From contig JADBLN010000016.1 of assembly GCA_014894455.1 (NCBI GenBank), positions 1 through 42,963 on the forward strand: a stretch of 42,963 nucleotides of DNA, read 5' to 3'. Shown here in pieces: positions 1 through 8,252 of this stretch. Below the pieces are notes generated by a model. That model was not told where the DNA came from and ran no database searches. It worked only from the letters and a program-made list of their open reading frames with translations. The stretch's first letter is position 1, and each line of letters opens with the position of its first letter. The translations under genes were made by a program, and so were the position numbers. The stretch comes from Acidobacteriota bacterium. GTDB taxonomy: Bacteria; Acidobacteriota; Aminicenantia; Aminicenantales; Saccharicenantaceae.

Positions 1-33
1 TCTTTGTTATGTCCAGTTAATAGTTATGCGGAG
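1..33. repeat. Left terminal inverted repeat of RIT element
   Basis: Perfect 33-nt match to reverse complement of 3317-3349; may extend left of the window. Confidence 0.93.
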
Positions 34-122
34 CAATCCTGGGATTGCTGGCGATAAACTCTTTAGCCTCAAGGATCGAATCCAGTTGAGTCCGTTGCGT
101 TCTCCACATAATCTTGTGTCCT

Positions 123-137
123 CCGACGAATCGTCGG
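123..137. promoter_or_regulatory. Perfect dyad ccgacga-a-tcgtcgg upstream of the RIT operon RBS
   Basis: 7-bp arms around one central base, just 5' of aggagg/ATG at 159; function unknown. Confidence 0.5.
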
Positions 138-158
138 TAAATCAAACAGGAGGACACC

Positions 159-1400
159 ATGTCAGAAATTGGAGATCCATTGGAGAAGCTCCGCTATGGG
201 TCAACGGGACCTTTTATGGACGGTTTCGCGCGCGATTTACTCAACAAGGATTTTTCAAGAAGGATCATCTGCGCTCACCTCAGAGCAGCAACGCATTTTA
301 CCCATTGGGCGGCGAGTCTAGATCTATCTCTTTCCGACCTAAAAGAGGATTGCCTCGAATCTTTTTGTGCCCACCTCCGCGGCTGTCAATGCAAGGGGAC
401 CTATAAGGACAAATCCTCTCACACAATCGCGGGAGCAAGGCGCTTTCTTGCCCACCTTCAAAACCAGGGAGTCAATCTCCCGACAAACGTCGTTAAGAGG
501 CATCCTATCATCCATCCGTTACGGATGAATTTTGAACATTGGATGCGGACACACCGAGGGGTGATGGACTCCACCTTGGCAACGTACCGGCGTTTCATAA
601 CCGCACTTCTCGAGCAGATAGGAGATGATCTCTCGCGTCTTAATCCGAGCGAGATCCGAGCGTTTATTCTGAAACATTCCGGCTCGGTCAACATGCCCTC
701 TGCGCGTTCGCTCATCACGGCAACCCGGATGTTTTTACGCTATCTGGTGGCAGAAGGCTTATGCCCGTCTGATTGGGGACCGGCTATTCCTCGCGTCGCA
801 TGCTGGCGGCTCTGCACATTGCCACGGCATTTTTCTCAAGAGGATATCCAAAGGATCGTTACCGCCTGCCACGACGCCTCTGTAAAAACGGGGCTCCGCA
901 ACCGGGCCATTGTGCTTCTGGGCGCCCGCATGGGACTTCGGGTAGGCGAAATCATCAAGCTTCGTTTGATCGATATCGATTGGCTAGGAGCGAGCCTTCG
1001 TGTCCTTGGGAAAGGAAGACGTGAGGCCCGTATGCCTTTGACCCAGGAAGTAGGCGACGCTCTCCTGACTTATGTGGAACAGGCTCGTCCTCCGCTCCAG
1101 TCCGACCACCTTTTTGTCACCGCTTATCCACCATGGCGGCCTTTGGGGGCCAGTAGTTCAGCCAGCAGCATCGTGGCCCGCCTGATTCGCCGAGCTGGTG
1201 TAAAGCCGGCAACCCGCGGAGCAGCCCATTTACTGCGGCATTCCGCCGCTACGGAGATGCTTCGACAAGGAGTTTCACTCCAGGACATCGCAACGATCCT
1301 GCGTCACCGGTCTTTGGAGACCACGGCCATTTACGCTAAGGTCGATTTCAACGCGCTTCACTTGGTCAAACAACCCTGGCCGGGGGGTGAGTCATGCTGA
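159..1400 (+). CDS. Tyrosine recombinase/integrase, first gene of RIT trio
   Basis: ARMGLRVGE (Arg I), HLLRHSAATEML (HxxR), LRHRSLETTAIYAKV (H...Y); RBS-like aggagg upstream of ATG. Confidence 0.92.
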   Translation: MSEIGDPLEKLRYGSTGPFMDGFARDLLNKDFSRRIICAHLRAATHFTHWAASLDLSLSDLKEDCLESFCAHLRGCQCKGTYKDKSSHTIAGARRFLAHLQNQGVNLPTNVVKRHPIIHPLRMNFEHWMRTHRGVMDSTLATYRRFITALLEQIGDDLSRLNPSEIRAFILKHSGSVNMPSARSLITATRMFLRYLVAEGLCPSDWGPAIPRVACWRLCTLPRHFSQEDIQRIVTACHDASVKTGLRNRAIVLLGARMGLRVGEIIKLRLIDIDWLGASLRVLGKGRREARMPLTQEVGDALLTYVEQARPPLQSDHLFVTAYPPWRPLGASSSASSIVARLIRRAGVKPATRGAAHLLRHSAATEMLRQGVSLQDIATILRHRSLETTAIYAKVDFNALHLVKQPWPGGESC

Positions 1401-2290
1401 TAAGCGATTTCGAAACGTACCTTTCCCTTCGCCGAGCCGGCGGATTCGACCTTAGAAAGGACATGTTCCTTTTGAGAAACTTCGCGAGGTTTGCCGGCGA
1501 ACGCAATGAAACCCATGTGAAAACGTCCCTGGCGATTGAATGGGCGGCTAAAACAACCTCTGTCGCGCAACGCGCCCATCGCCTTAAAGCGCTCATTCGA
1601 TTCGCTCAATATCTACGACTTGAAGACAACCGGCACCAGCTCCCGCCAGGCGGAGTTTTTGGACATCACCGGCAACGCCCTGTTCCATACATCTTCCAAA
1701 ATGCTGAGGTAAAGGCCTTGGTCGAACACACAGCCGGTCTCCCATCCTTCGATCCTTTGCGTAGACATACTTTTAGCTTCCTTTTTGGGCTGTTGGCCGC
1801 AACGGGTCTCCGGATTTCCGAAGCCCTCGCCCTGCGTCTTGATGATCTGACGGAGAATGGCCTTTTAATCCGCAGGACCAAGTTTCACAAAAGCAGGATC
1901 CTGCCACTGCACGAAACCACCGCTAAGGCGCTTGAAACCTATTGCCTCTATCATCGGCCTAAGTTGGAAAACGACCATCTCTTTATCTCTGCCGTTGGGA
2001 AGACCCTCAGTTACTTTGTTGTGCGAGAAGCACTGCGAGCCGTCGCCAAGAGCATGAGACTGCCTGCTCGGGCGGCACGTCTTCATAACTTTCGGCATAC
2101 TTTCGCGGTCAGAGCCTTAGAAAACTCTCCGGAAAGCCGTGATCGTATCGGTCGGCATATGCTTGCCGTTTCCACTTATCTTGGTCATGCCCGAGTATCA
2201 GATACCTTTTGGTATCTGCGGAGTACTCCACAACTGATGATTGACATCACCAAGGCCGGCGAGCGTTTCTTGGAAGGAAGAACAGCTTGA
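1394..2290 (+). CDS. Tyrosine recombinase/integrase, second gene of RIT trio
   Basis: AATGLRISEAL, HNFRHTFAVRAL, YLGHARVSDTFWYLR; overlaps preceding gene by 7 nt. Confidence 0.92.
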   Translation: MLISDFETYLSLRRAGGFDLRKDMFLLRNFARFAGERNETHVKTSLAIEWAAKTTSVAQRAHRLKALIRFAQYLRLEDNRHQLPPGGVFGHHRQRPVPYIFQNAEVKALVEHTAGLPSFDPLRRHTFSFLFGLLAATGLRISEALALRLDDLTENGLLIRRTKFHKSRILPLHETTAKALETYCLYHRPKLENDHLFISAVGKTLSYFVVREALRAVAKSMRLPARAARLHNFRHTFAVRALENSPESRDRIGRHMLAVSTYLGHARVSDTFWYLRSTPQLMIDITKAGERFLEGRTA

Positions 2291-3267
2291 ACCCCATAGC
2301 CCCCCATATCAGCATGTTCTTGCAACAACGATTACCCCACGAACGGCAAGCCAGTCAAAACACTTCCGACAGCTATGCCTATGCCTTCCTGCTTCTGTTC
2401 GCGTTCGCCAGCAAACAATACAAGGTTTCGCCATCTGCGCTTCTCCTGGAACAGATCGATGCTCCTTTGGTGATGGCTTTTCTCGAACATCTTGAGAAAG
2501 AAAGGAATAATAGTCCTCGTACCCGCAATGCCCGTCTTGCCGCGGTCAAATCGTTTATGCGTTTCATCGAATATCGCGTGCCATCAGCTTTAGATCAAGT
2601 TCGCCGTATCATGGCCATTCCCGTCAAAAAAACAGACGTGCCACTTGTCAACTATCTTACTCAAAGCGAGATCCAGGCTCTGCTCGATGCGCCGGACGAA
2701 AACACACTTGACGGCATCAGGGACCGGGCGATGTTACATGTGGCCTATGCGGGAGGGTTGCGTGTTTCAGAACTCGTAGGATTACGCATGGAAGACCTGA
2801 GCTTTGAACCAAGATTAATCATCCGAGTGCGCGGAAAAGGGCGAAAAGAGCGAGCCCTGCCTTTATGGAAGGAAACAGGCCGTGCGCTGCGGGCTTGGCT
2901 GGCGATTCGGGAAAAGGCCGCTGTTCCCGAGGTGTTTCTCAACTCTCGCGGGCAACATATAACACGCTCTGGATTTTCTTACATACTGAAAAAACATGTC
3001 ATGACCGCAATCCAGCGGTCTCCCTGTCTGGCCAAGAAGCGTGTATCCCCCCATGTCCTTAGGCACACCTGTGCCATGATCATGCTGCAAGCAACCCACG
3101 ACATACGAAAAGTCTCCATCTGGCTTGGCCATGCAACTCTGCAGAGCACCGAAGTATATGTTCAGGCTGACCCCAACGAAAAGCTGGAAGCTATCGAAGC
3201 CATTACCCCCCCCACTGTTCCGAAAAGGCCGGTTCCAACCTCCCGATCGTCTAATCGCCCTTATTAG
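2287..3267 (+). CDS. Tyrosine recombinase/integrase, third gene of RIT trio
   Basis: YAGGLRVSELVGL, HVLRHTCAMIML, WLGHATLQSTEVYVQ; TTG start in a TTGA overlap with the second gene stop. Confidence 0.9.
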   Translation: MNPIAPHISMFLQQRLPHERQASQNTSDSYAYAFLLLFAFASKQYKVSPSALLLEQIDAPLVMAFLEHLEKERNNSPRTRNARLAAVKSFMRFIEYRVPSALDQVRRIMAIPVKKTDVPLVNYLTQSEIQALLDAPDENTLDGIRDRAMLHVAYAGGLRVSELVGLRMEDLSFEPRLIIRVRGKGRKERALPLWKETGRALRAWLAIREKAAVPEVFLNSRGQHITRSGFSYILKKHVMTAIQRSPCLAKKRVSPHVLRHTCAMIMLQATHDIRKVSIWLGHATLQSTEVYVQADPNEKLEAIEAITPPTVPKRPVPTSRSSNRPY

Positions 3268-3316
3268 AAACGGGGGTACGTTATGCTCAGTTCGTTAGCC
3301 TGAATGACGTGGTCAA

Positions 3317-3349
3317 CTCCGCATAACTATTAACTGGACATAACAAAGA
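3317..3349. repeat. Right terminal inverted repeat of RIT element
   Basis: Perfect 33-nt match to reverse complement of 1-33. Confidence 0.93.
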
Positions 3350-3375
3350 TTATGCTGAGCTCAGCATAATCTTTG
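3344..3375. repeat. Perfect 32-bp palindrome abutting the RIT right end
   Basis: caaagattatgctgagctcagcataatctttg equals its own reverse complement; followed by atttttc, so a terminator role is possible. Confidence 0.8.
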
Positions 3376-3491
3376 ATTTTTCGCATGGATAACCTCTTTC
3401 GGGCCATTTGTGCCTCCTTTTAAAGGAGATATCCTGGCCCATTTTGGAATAGTTATCCAGCGTCGCTTCACATTCCGGTCCCGTCCAAAAA

Positions 3492-3583
3492 GTGGCCGGA
3501 TTCAACCGGAATCGGTGGCCGCTTTGAACCGGAACAGGTGGCCGGATTGAACCGGAATCACTGTCCGCTTTCAGCCGGAATAT
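3492..3583. repeat. Four tandem 23-bp units (gtggccggattNaaccggaatcN), orphan IS21-family-like terminal repeat array
   Basis: Units at 3492, 3515, 3538, 3561 with exact 23-nt spacing; IS21-type ends carry multiple such repeats; no istAB present. Confidence 0.7.
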
Positions 3584-3752
3584 ACAATCAATCTCACTTC
3601 GTTCAATTCTGGGACTTCTAGTATATCTGTGTAGTGCAGTTACGGACACTTTGATCAATCTTCTCTTTTTTCTTCTTCGACCTCACCCTCTCACAACCCG
3701 AAGCACGACTAACTGAATCGTAGGGCCAAGGATCTTTGTAATATGACTTATA

Positions 3753-4670
3753 CTACTGTATTTTGAAGAGCACGAAGTAGTTTACGGTTTCTATATTCTC
3801 CGCATTTATGAATGTTCTGATTTTAACCGGATCCTTCTTAATCGGATTAATAATCAGATCTGCCAGCCATAAGTTCGTTTTCCCTTGAATTTCCGCGGCT
3901 TGATAGCGAACTACTTGACTACCATCCTCTTGGGTAGCTATAGAATAACCTTTGCCCTTTTCTACCATAATTTCTCGCGGAAACCATATGCCCAGTTCAA
4001 CTCTTTTTGCCATTCTTTTCTCATTATTAGCCAGCGCGATTTTCAGTGTATTTTTGGTATTAAGTGTTAGATTAAACTCTGCCTTATCATTTTCGATAGT
4101 GTTGCCATTAATTATCGGATGAACGTCCTTTATTAAACCGGCAGAGGACGACATTGACAGCAAACTGATTATTTTCGACTCTAGTTCTCCTCTTCGCGCA
4201 TCGACAGTTTGTTTCACCTCAACTAGAATCCCCAGTAACTTCCAGAGAATAGATAAAGTGATGGAAAAAAAGGACAAACTCAGAATCAGGGATAAGCCTC
4301 TATAAAACGCATGCTCTTTTAGTAGCAGTGCACCTATTGTTGACAGAAAAGATATAAATAAAAATATGAAAAGCCTTGAGAGCTGTTTCTTAGGATTTAG
4401 ATACTGTAGTTTCTTATCGGCCGCCTCTTTGATCCCCGTCAATTCTTGCATGCTCTTCTGAATCTCGGGGACATTAACCTTGCCTGATTCTCCCTGCTTT
4501 ATCATTTGCTCGGCTAGGTTTTTTTCGCTACTTGATTTTTGATTTACGTATTGAGTAGTTAATTCTATTACGCCCTCTCTGAAGAGAGAAAGGAGAATGC
4601 CTAAGAGAGGAACGATGATGCCTAGAAATGTGAGTATCAAGAAGCCGAATAACGTGATTGCTGATTCCAT
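3753..4670 (-). CDS. Hypothetical membrane protein with C-terminal soluble domain
   Basis: 305-aa ORF; N-terminal TM segment and two central TM segments; no family recognised. Confidence 0.75.
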   Translation of the reverse strand: MESAITLFGFLILTFLGIIVPLLGILLSLFREGVIELTTQYVNQKSSSEKNLAEQMIKQGESGKVNVPEIQKSMQELTGIKEAADKKLQYLNPKKQLSRLFIFLFISFLSTIGALLLKEHAFYRGLSLILSLSFFSITLSILWKLLGILVEVKQTVDARRGELESKIISLLSMSSSAGLIKDVHPIINGNTIENDKAEFNLTLNTKNTLKIALANNEKRMAKRVELGIWFPREIMVEKGKGYSIATQEDGSQVVRYQAAEIQGKTNLWLADLIINPIKKDPVKIRTFINAENIETVNYFVLFKIQ

Positions 4671-4889
4671 GCTTGTATCCTCACCCTTTAGAAGATGTGC
4701 TTGCTAACTATTAGCACATGACCCCGAGAATATCAAACGGAATATTAACGCGGGAAACAGCTAACGAAAGCCGATAGCAAAAAAGGGATATGTGAAATTC
4801 CGTCGCCTCCCAGCGTCTATCTCTACGAGGCGCGATCACCGCCCTAACCGGCGTCTTTATGATCAGCTCCATGAACTTCCGCATACTAC

Positions 4890-5561
4890 TCAGTAGAACT
4901 TCTTCTCGATATCGGCCAGCAGGTACAACACGTCGCCTATCCCGATGAACCCCTTCTTCGGCGGATCGGTGAAAAGGCAGTCCCCTTGCATGGCCCGCAC
5001 GATCTTGAGGGTCCTCCACTCCGCCGGTTTCTTTGGTTCCCCGGGATCGAAGTGGAACGCCCCGTTGTGTGCGGCGGCGTTTCGACAGTGGCGCAAGAAC
5101 TGCCAGAGTGGATCTCTATTATGTTTTTTCCCAGTTATCGTCCAAGCCAGTATGAGTAGACCCCCAGCGGAAATGCGATTGAAATATTCCAATGCAACGT
5201 CAGGTTCATTAAATACGTTATCAGCCAGTGCTTCACTGTCCACTCCGATCGACTTGCCACATGATGATAACAATTCGGGTTTAAAGATCATGATAGGTTT
5301 TTCGTGTGATATCGCCCTCTCGATTGCTCTTCGATATCCGGCATTAATGTTTTTTAGCAGTATAGAGATTTTTTGCTCACGCGTTAGTCTTGATTTGGCG
5401 TATTTTTTATCAAGATGGTCAAAGAGCTGACATATTCCTCTTGATGCTAAATCAACGAGGCCATGAACCTGACAAAGGTAGGCTGCGACTAAAGGATAGA
5501 ACGGCTTTTTAGGATCAAATTCTAGCTGAGGTTTAAGGATGTTCTTTAGCATTGCTTGCAA
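4890..5561 (-). CDS. HEPN-like protein
   Basis: 223-aa ORF, mostly helical, motif LRHCRNAAAHNG = Rx4H signature. Confidence 0.6.
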   Translation of the reverse strand: MQAMLKNILKPQLEFDPKKPFYPLVAAYLCQVHGLVDLASRGICQLFDHLDKKYAKSRLTREQKISILLKNINAGYRRAIERAISHEKPIMIFKPELLSSCGKSIGVDSEALADNVFNEPDVALEYFNRISAGGLLILAWTITGKKHNRDPLWQFLRHCRNAAAHNGAFHFDPGEPKKPAEWRTLKIVRAMQGDCLFTDPPKKGFIGIGDVLYLLADIEKKFY

Positions 5562-5617
5562 CTACCAGACGACTCCTCCCGCCCCGATTCATTTTCTATT
5601 AGGTTCGTTCTCTGTTA

Positions 5618-5850
5618 TCAGTGTTTCTTGTCTTTTGGCGGGCAGGGATCATGCCCAAAACTATCTTTGTCTTGAATCTTCCCGTCCCTGCCGTGGATGA
5701 CCAGTTCAGTGCCTTGCTTCTTGGCAATATCTCTTCCGGCCTTTTCTATCACGCCTTCGTTGGGGTAATTACAGTAAGACGCTTGTTGCCTTCGCCTCTT
5801 ACTCCCCAGTCTTTGCCCACAGGCACCACGTGTTGGCTTTTCTTTGACAT
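5618..5850 (-). pseudogene. DUF2188-like protein, frameshifted
   Basis: Minus strand reads MSKKSQHVVPVGKDWGVRGEGNKRLTVITPTK then, in another frame, VIEKAGRDIAKKQGTELVIHGRDGKIQDKDSFGHDPCPPKDKKH*; length 233 nt, one short of 78 codons. Confidence 0.75.
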
Positions 5851-5940
5851 AGCTGTCCTTCCTTTCGCTATCAATATGGAATCACGTGGACGAGAGGAGG
5901 CGGTCTACCTTTACCAGCTTCGCGTCTATCCCTTCCCGCC

Positions 5941-6453
5941 TCATTTTTTCATTGCTTCTCTTCTTTTTATCTCCACTCCAATCTGGTCGAATAAGGCTTT
6001 GTAAATCTTAGGGTCTCTTATAAGGTTTGAGTCAGTTTTGCTTGTCCCGCTGAACGACGACGATTGCCCGTATTTTGCTTCCTGTATATTCATTCTAAGT
6101 TCAGAGGATGTATCATTAATTTTATTGAGCATACAACTTACTTCGATATCGGTACCTTTGTGTGCAACAAAACCGAGCATTAGTGCCGAGAATAACTGTG
6201 AACCGAATGCAGTTTTTCTGTCGGCATATCCTAAGATTAGCCCGCCTGCCATGTCAGTATTTTTAATTACATACCCTTGGTCCTGTAATATGGTCAGGGT
6301 GGACCTGAAGACTGTTTCATAATCACTCTCAAACATTTTAGTCGTTAGCTCTCTGATCTGCATTGGGGATAGTTGAGGTTTTTTACCCGCGCAGCTGACA
6401 AAGGAGAGCACCATGGCCACCAAGAGACCCGATAACAAGAACTGCTTTCTCAT
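5941..6453 (-). CDS. Putative lipoprotein
   Basis: Signal peptide with lipobox LSFVSCAG. Confidence 0.75.
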   Translation of the reverse strand: MRKQFLLSGLLVAMVLSFVSCAGKKPQLSPMQIRELTTKMFESDYETVFRSTLTILQDQGYVIKNTDMAGGLILGYADRKTAFGSQLFSALMLGFVAHKGTDIEVSCMLNKINDTSSELRMNIQEAKYGQSSSFSGTSKTDSNLIRDPKIYKALFDQIGVEIKRREAMKK

Positions 6454-6467
6454 CGAAACCCCCTTCG

Positions 6468-6932
6468 TTAGAATTTTGCCGAGATTACTGAATAATCTAT
6501 CACAACGTCATTTTTATCAAAAATAACGATTAGATCGAATGATGCCGTCGTCGTGGTAGACACCGCCCGACTGCCATTCCAAAATATCCCCGTTCTATTG
6601 TCTTCTCCCGAGGTCGCCCTGTAGGACATTTTGCTATAATTCCAGACCTCATCATTGTTTTTATTTTTCGTGATGATATTAGGAGAGCCGAATATTTTAA
6701 GAATTTCTTCCTGTGTCGTTTGGCCCTTAATTATCTTCGACTTCACGACACCAAACGTAAGGTTGCTTAGTTGTGCCGGTTCTTGTTGTTCTTTAGGAAA
6801 TTGCGCACAGCTCATAATGAGGAACGAAAAGACCACGGCTAGGATAGAGATGTACCTAAGGGTTTTCATGAGAGACTCCTTGGCGAATAGCTTTTTAATA
6901 TTCCCCTCAACGCCTGTATTCTTTCTTAGCAT
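6468..6932 (-). CDS. Putative lipoprotein, SmpA/OmlA(BamE)-like fold; true start probably at MKTLRYISI
   Basis: Lipobox LIMSCAQ; KGQTTQEEILKIFGSPNIIT resembles SmpA/OmlA-type motif. Confidence 0.65.
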   Translation of the reverse strand: MLRKNTGVEGNIKKLFAKESLMKTLRYISILAVVFSFLIMSCAQFPKEQQEPAQLSNLTFGVVKSKIIKGQTTQEEILKIFGSPNIITKNKNNDEVWNYSKMSYRATSGEDNRTGIFWNGSRAVSTTTTASFDLIVIFDKNDVVIDYSVISAKF

Positions 6933-7102
6933 ATGTTCATCCGTTTGTCAAGATTTGATTTTGACAGCATTTTTTCTCCTTCAAATCGGTTCGGCCCAAT
7001 AATATGATTCCGCAGGACCTATCTAAGCCTCATTAAGAAGATGACCTGCCCCCCCTCACAGGGATCCAGCCCTTGTGTTAAGATTTTGCTGGATCGAGGG
7101 AG

Positions 7103-7387
7103 GTGGGCATGGCCAGGAAACGGTTTTCTCCGGAGCAGATCATCACGATGCTCCGGGAGGCGGAGGTGCTGCTCAATCAGGCAACTCCGGTCACCGAAGT
7201 CTGTCGCAAGCTGGGGATCTCTGAACAGACCTACTACCGGTGGCGGAAGGAGTACGGCAGGATGAGGGTCGACCAGGCCAAGAGGCTTAAAGAGCTCGAA
7301 CAGGAGAACGCGAGGCTGAAGAAACTGGTGGCCGATCTTTCGTTGGATAATTCCATCCTGAAAGAAGCCAACCGGGGAAACTTCTAA
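7103..7387 (+). CDS. IS3-family transposase OrfA
   Basis: HTH plus leucine zipper: MARKRFSPEQIITMLREAEV...QENARLKKLVADLSLDNSILKEA. Confidence 0.9.
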   Translation: MGMARKRFSPEQIITMLREAEVLLNQATPVTEVCRKLGISEQTYYRWRKEYGRMRVDQAKRLKELEQENARLKKLVADLSLDNSILKEANRGNF

Positions 7388-7410
7388 GCCCGGCCAAAAA
7401 AGGCCGGGCT
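7375..7410 (+). promoter_or_regulatory. Programmed -1 frameshift signal: G_GGA_AAC heptamer plus 9-bp stem-loop
   Basis: GGGAAAC at 7375-7381 in OrfA frame; stem agcccggcc(7387-7395)/ggccgggct(7402-7410), A6 loop, 5-nt spacer; OrfB is in the -1 frame. Confidence 0.8.
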
Positions 7411-8238
7411 GTCGAGCATGTGAGTGAAGTCATGGGAGTCTCCTAGCGGCGGGCTTGTCAGGTTTTGGACCAGCCCCGCTCAACCCAGAGGCACGTCCGG
7501 AAGGTACCCGATGACGAGGAGTGTTTAGTGAGCCAGATCGTCAGCCTGGCAAGTCAGTACGGACGGTATGGCTATCGTCGGATTACCGCGTTACTTCGTA
7601 ATGACGGTTGGAGGGTGAATCACAAGCGGGTGGAGAGGATATGGCGGCAGGAGGGGCTGAAAGTGCCGCAAAAGCAGCCCAAACGAGGACGTCTATGGCT
7701 CAACGACGGATCGTGCATCCGTCTCCGCCCAATGAAGAAGGACCACGTCTGGAGTTATGACCTGGTTATGGACAGGACCTCGGATGGGAGGCCGATCCGG
7801 ATCCTGGTCATTATCGACGAATATACGAGGGAATGCCTGTCGATGTATGTTTCCCGGAGGATCAGGTCCGAGGATGTTCTGGAACAACTCTACGAACTGT
7901 TCCTGACGCGGGGAGTGCCTGAACATATTCGGTCGGACAACGGCGCGGAATTCACGGCGAATGCGGTCAGGAACTGGCTCGAAGACCTTGGCGTAACCAC
8001 ACTCTTCATCGAGCCCGGGAGCCCGTGGGAAAACGGCTACGTCGAATCCTTCATCGGAAAGCTCAGGGATGAGCTGCTCAACGGCGAGGTTCTTGACACG
8101 TTAGCGGAAGCGAAGGTCCTTGTCGAGGGCTGGCGAGGGGAATACAATCGCTTCAGGCCTCATGGCTCCCTAGGCTATAGGCCGCCGGCCCCGGAGGCAT
8201 ATTTGGCTGGAAAATTCACTCAAGGGCTGGTGCATTGA
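7378..8238 (+). pseudogene. IS3-family transposase OrfB, in-frame TAG at 7444-7446
   Basis: Reads KLLSPAKKGRAVEHVSEVMGVS*RRACQVLDQPRSTQRHVRK... then intact rve DDE core (YDLVMDRTSDGRPIRILVIIDEYTREC, SDNGAEF, SPWENGYVESF). Confidence 0.8.
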
Positions 8239-8252
8239 TCGGGGGCGGGTCA

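Larger units (their letters stand above)
1..3349 (+). mobile_element. RIT (Recombinase In Trio) element: three consecutive overlapping tyrosine recombinases between perfect terminal inverted repeats
   Basis: 1-33 (tctttgttatgtccagttaatagttatgcggag) is the exact reverse complement of 3317-3349; three co-directional tyrosine recombinase ORFs fill the interval. Confidence 0.9.
7042..8252 (+). mobile_element. IS3-family insertion sequence (IS407-like group), 1211 bp
   Basis: Ends tgacctgcccccc (7042) and reverse complement tgacccgccccc (8241-8252); OrfA plus DDE OrfB; no TSD seen. Confidence 0.8.

Noticed and set aside
159-3267. Integron integrase or phage integrase
   Set aside because: Trio architecture with flanking IRs, no tRNA att site or phage genes; RIT fits better.
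3492-3583. CRISPR array
   Set aside because: 23-bp units are contiguous with no spacers; better explained as IS-end iterons. No cas genes in the window.
3350-3658. 102-aa minus ORF
   Set aside because: Translation of palindrome plus iteron repeats; no coding character.
5621-6004. 127-aa plus ORF
   Set aside because: Antisense of the frameshifted DUF2188-like gene and lipoprotein 3' end.
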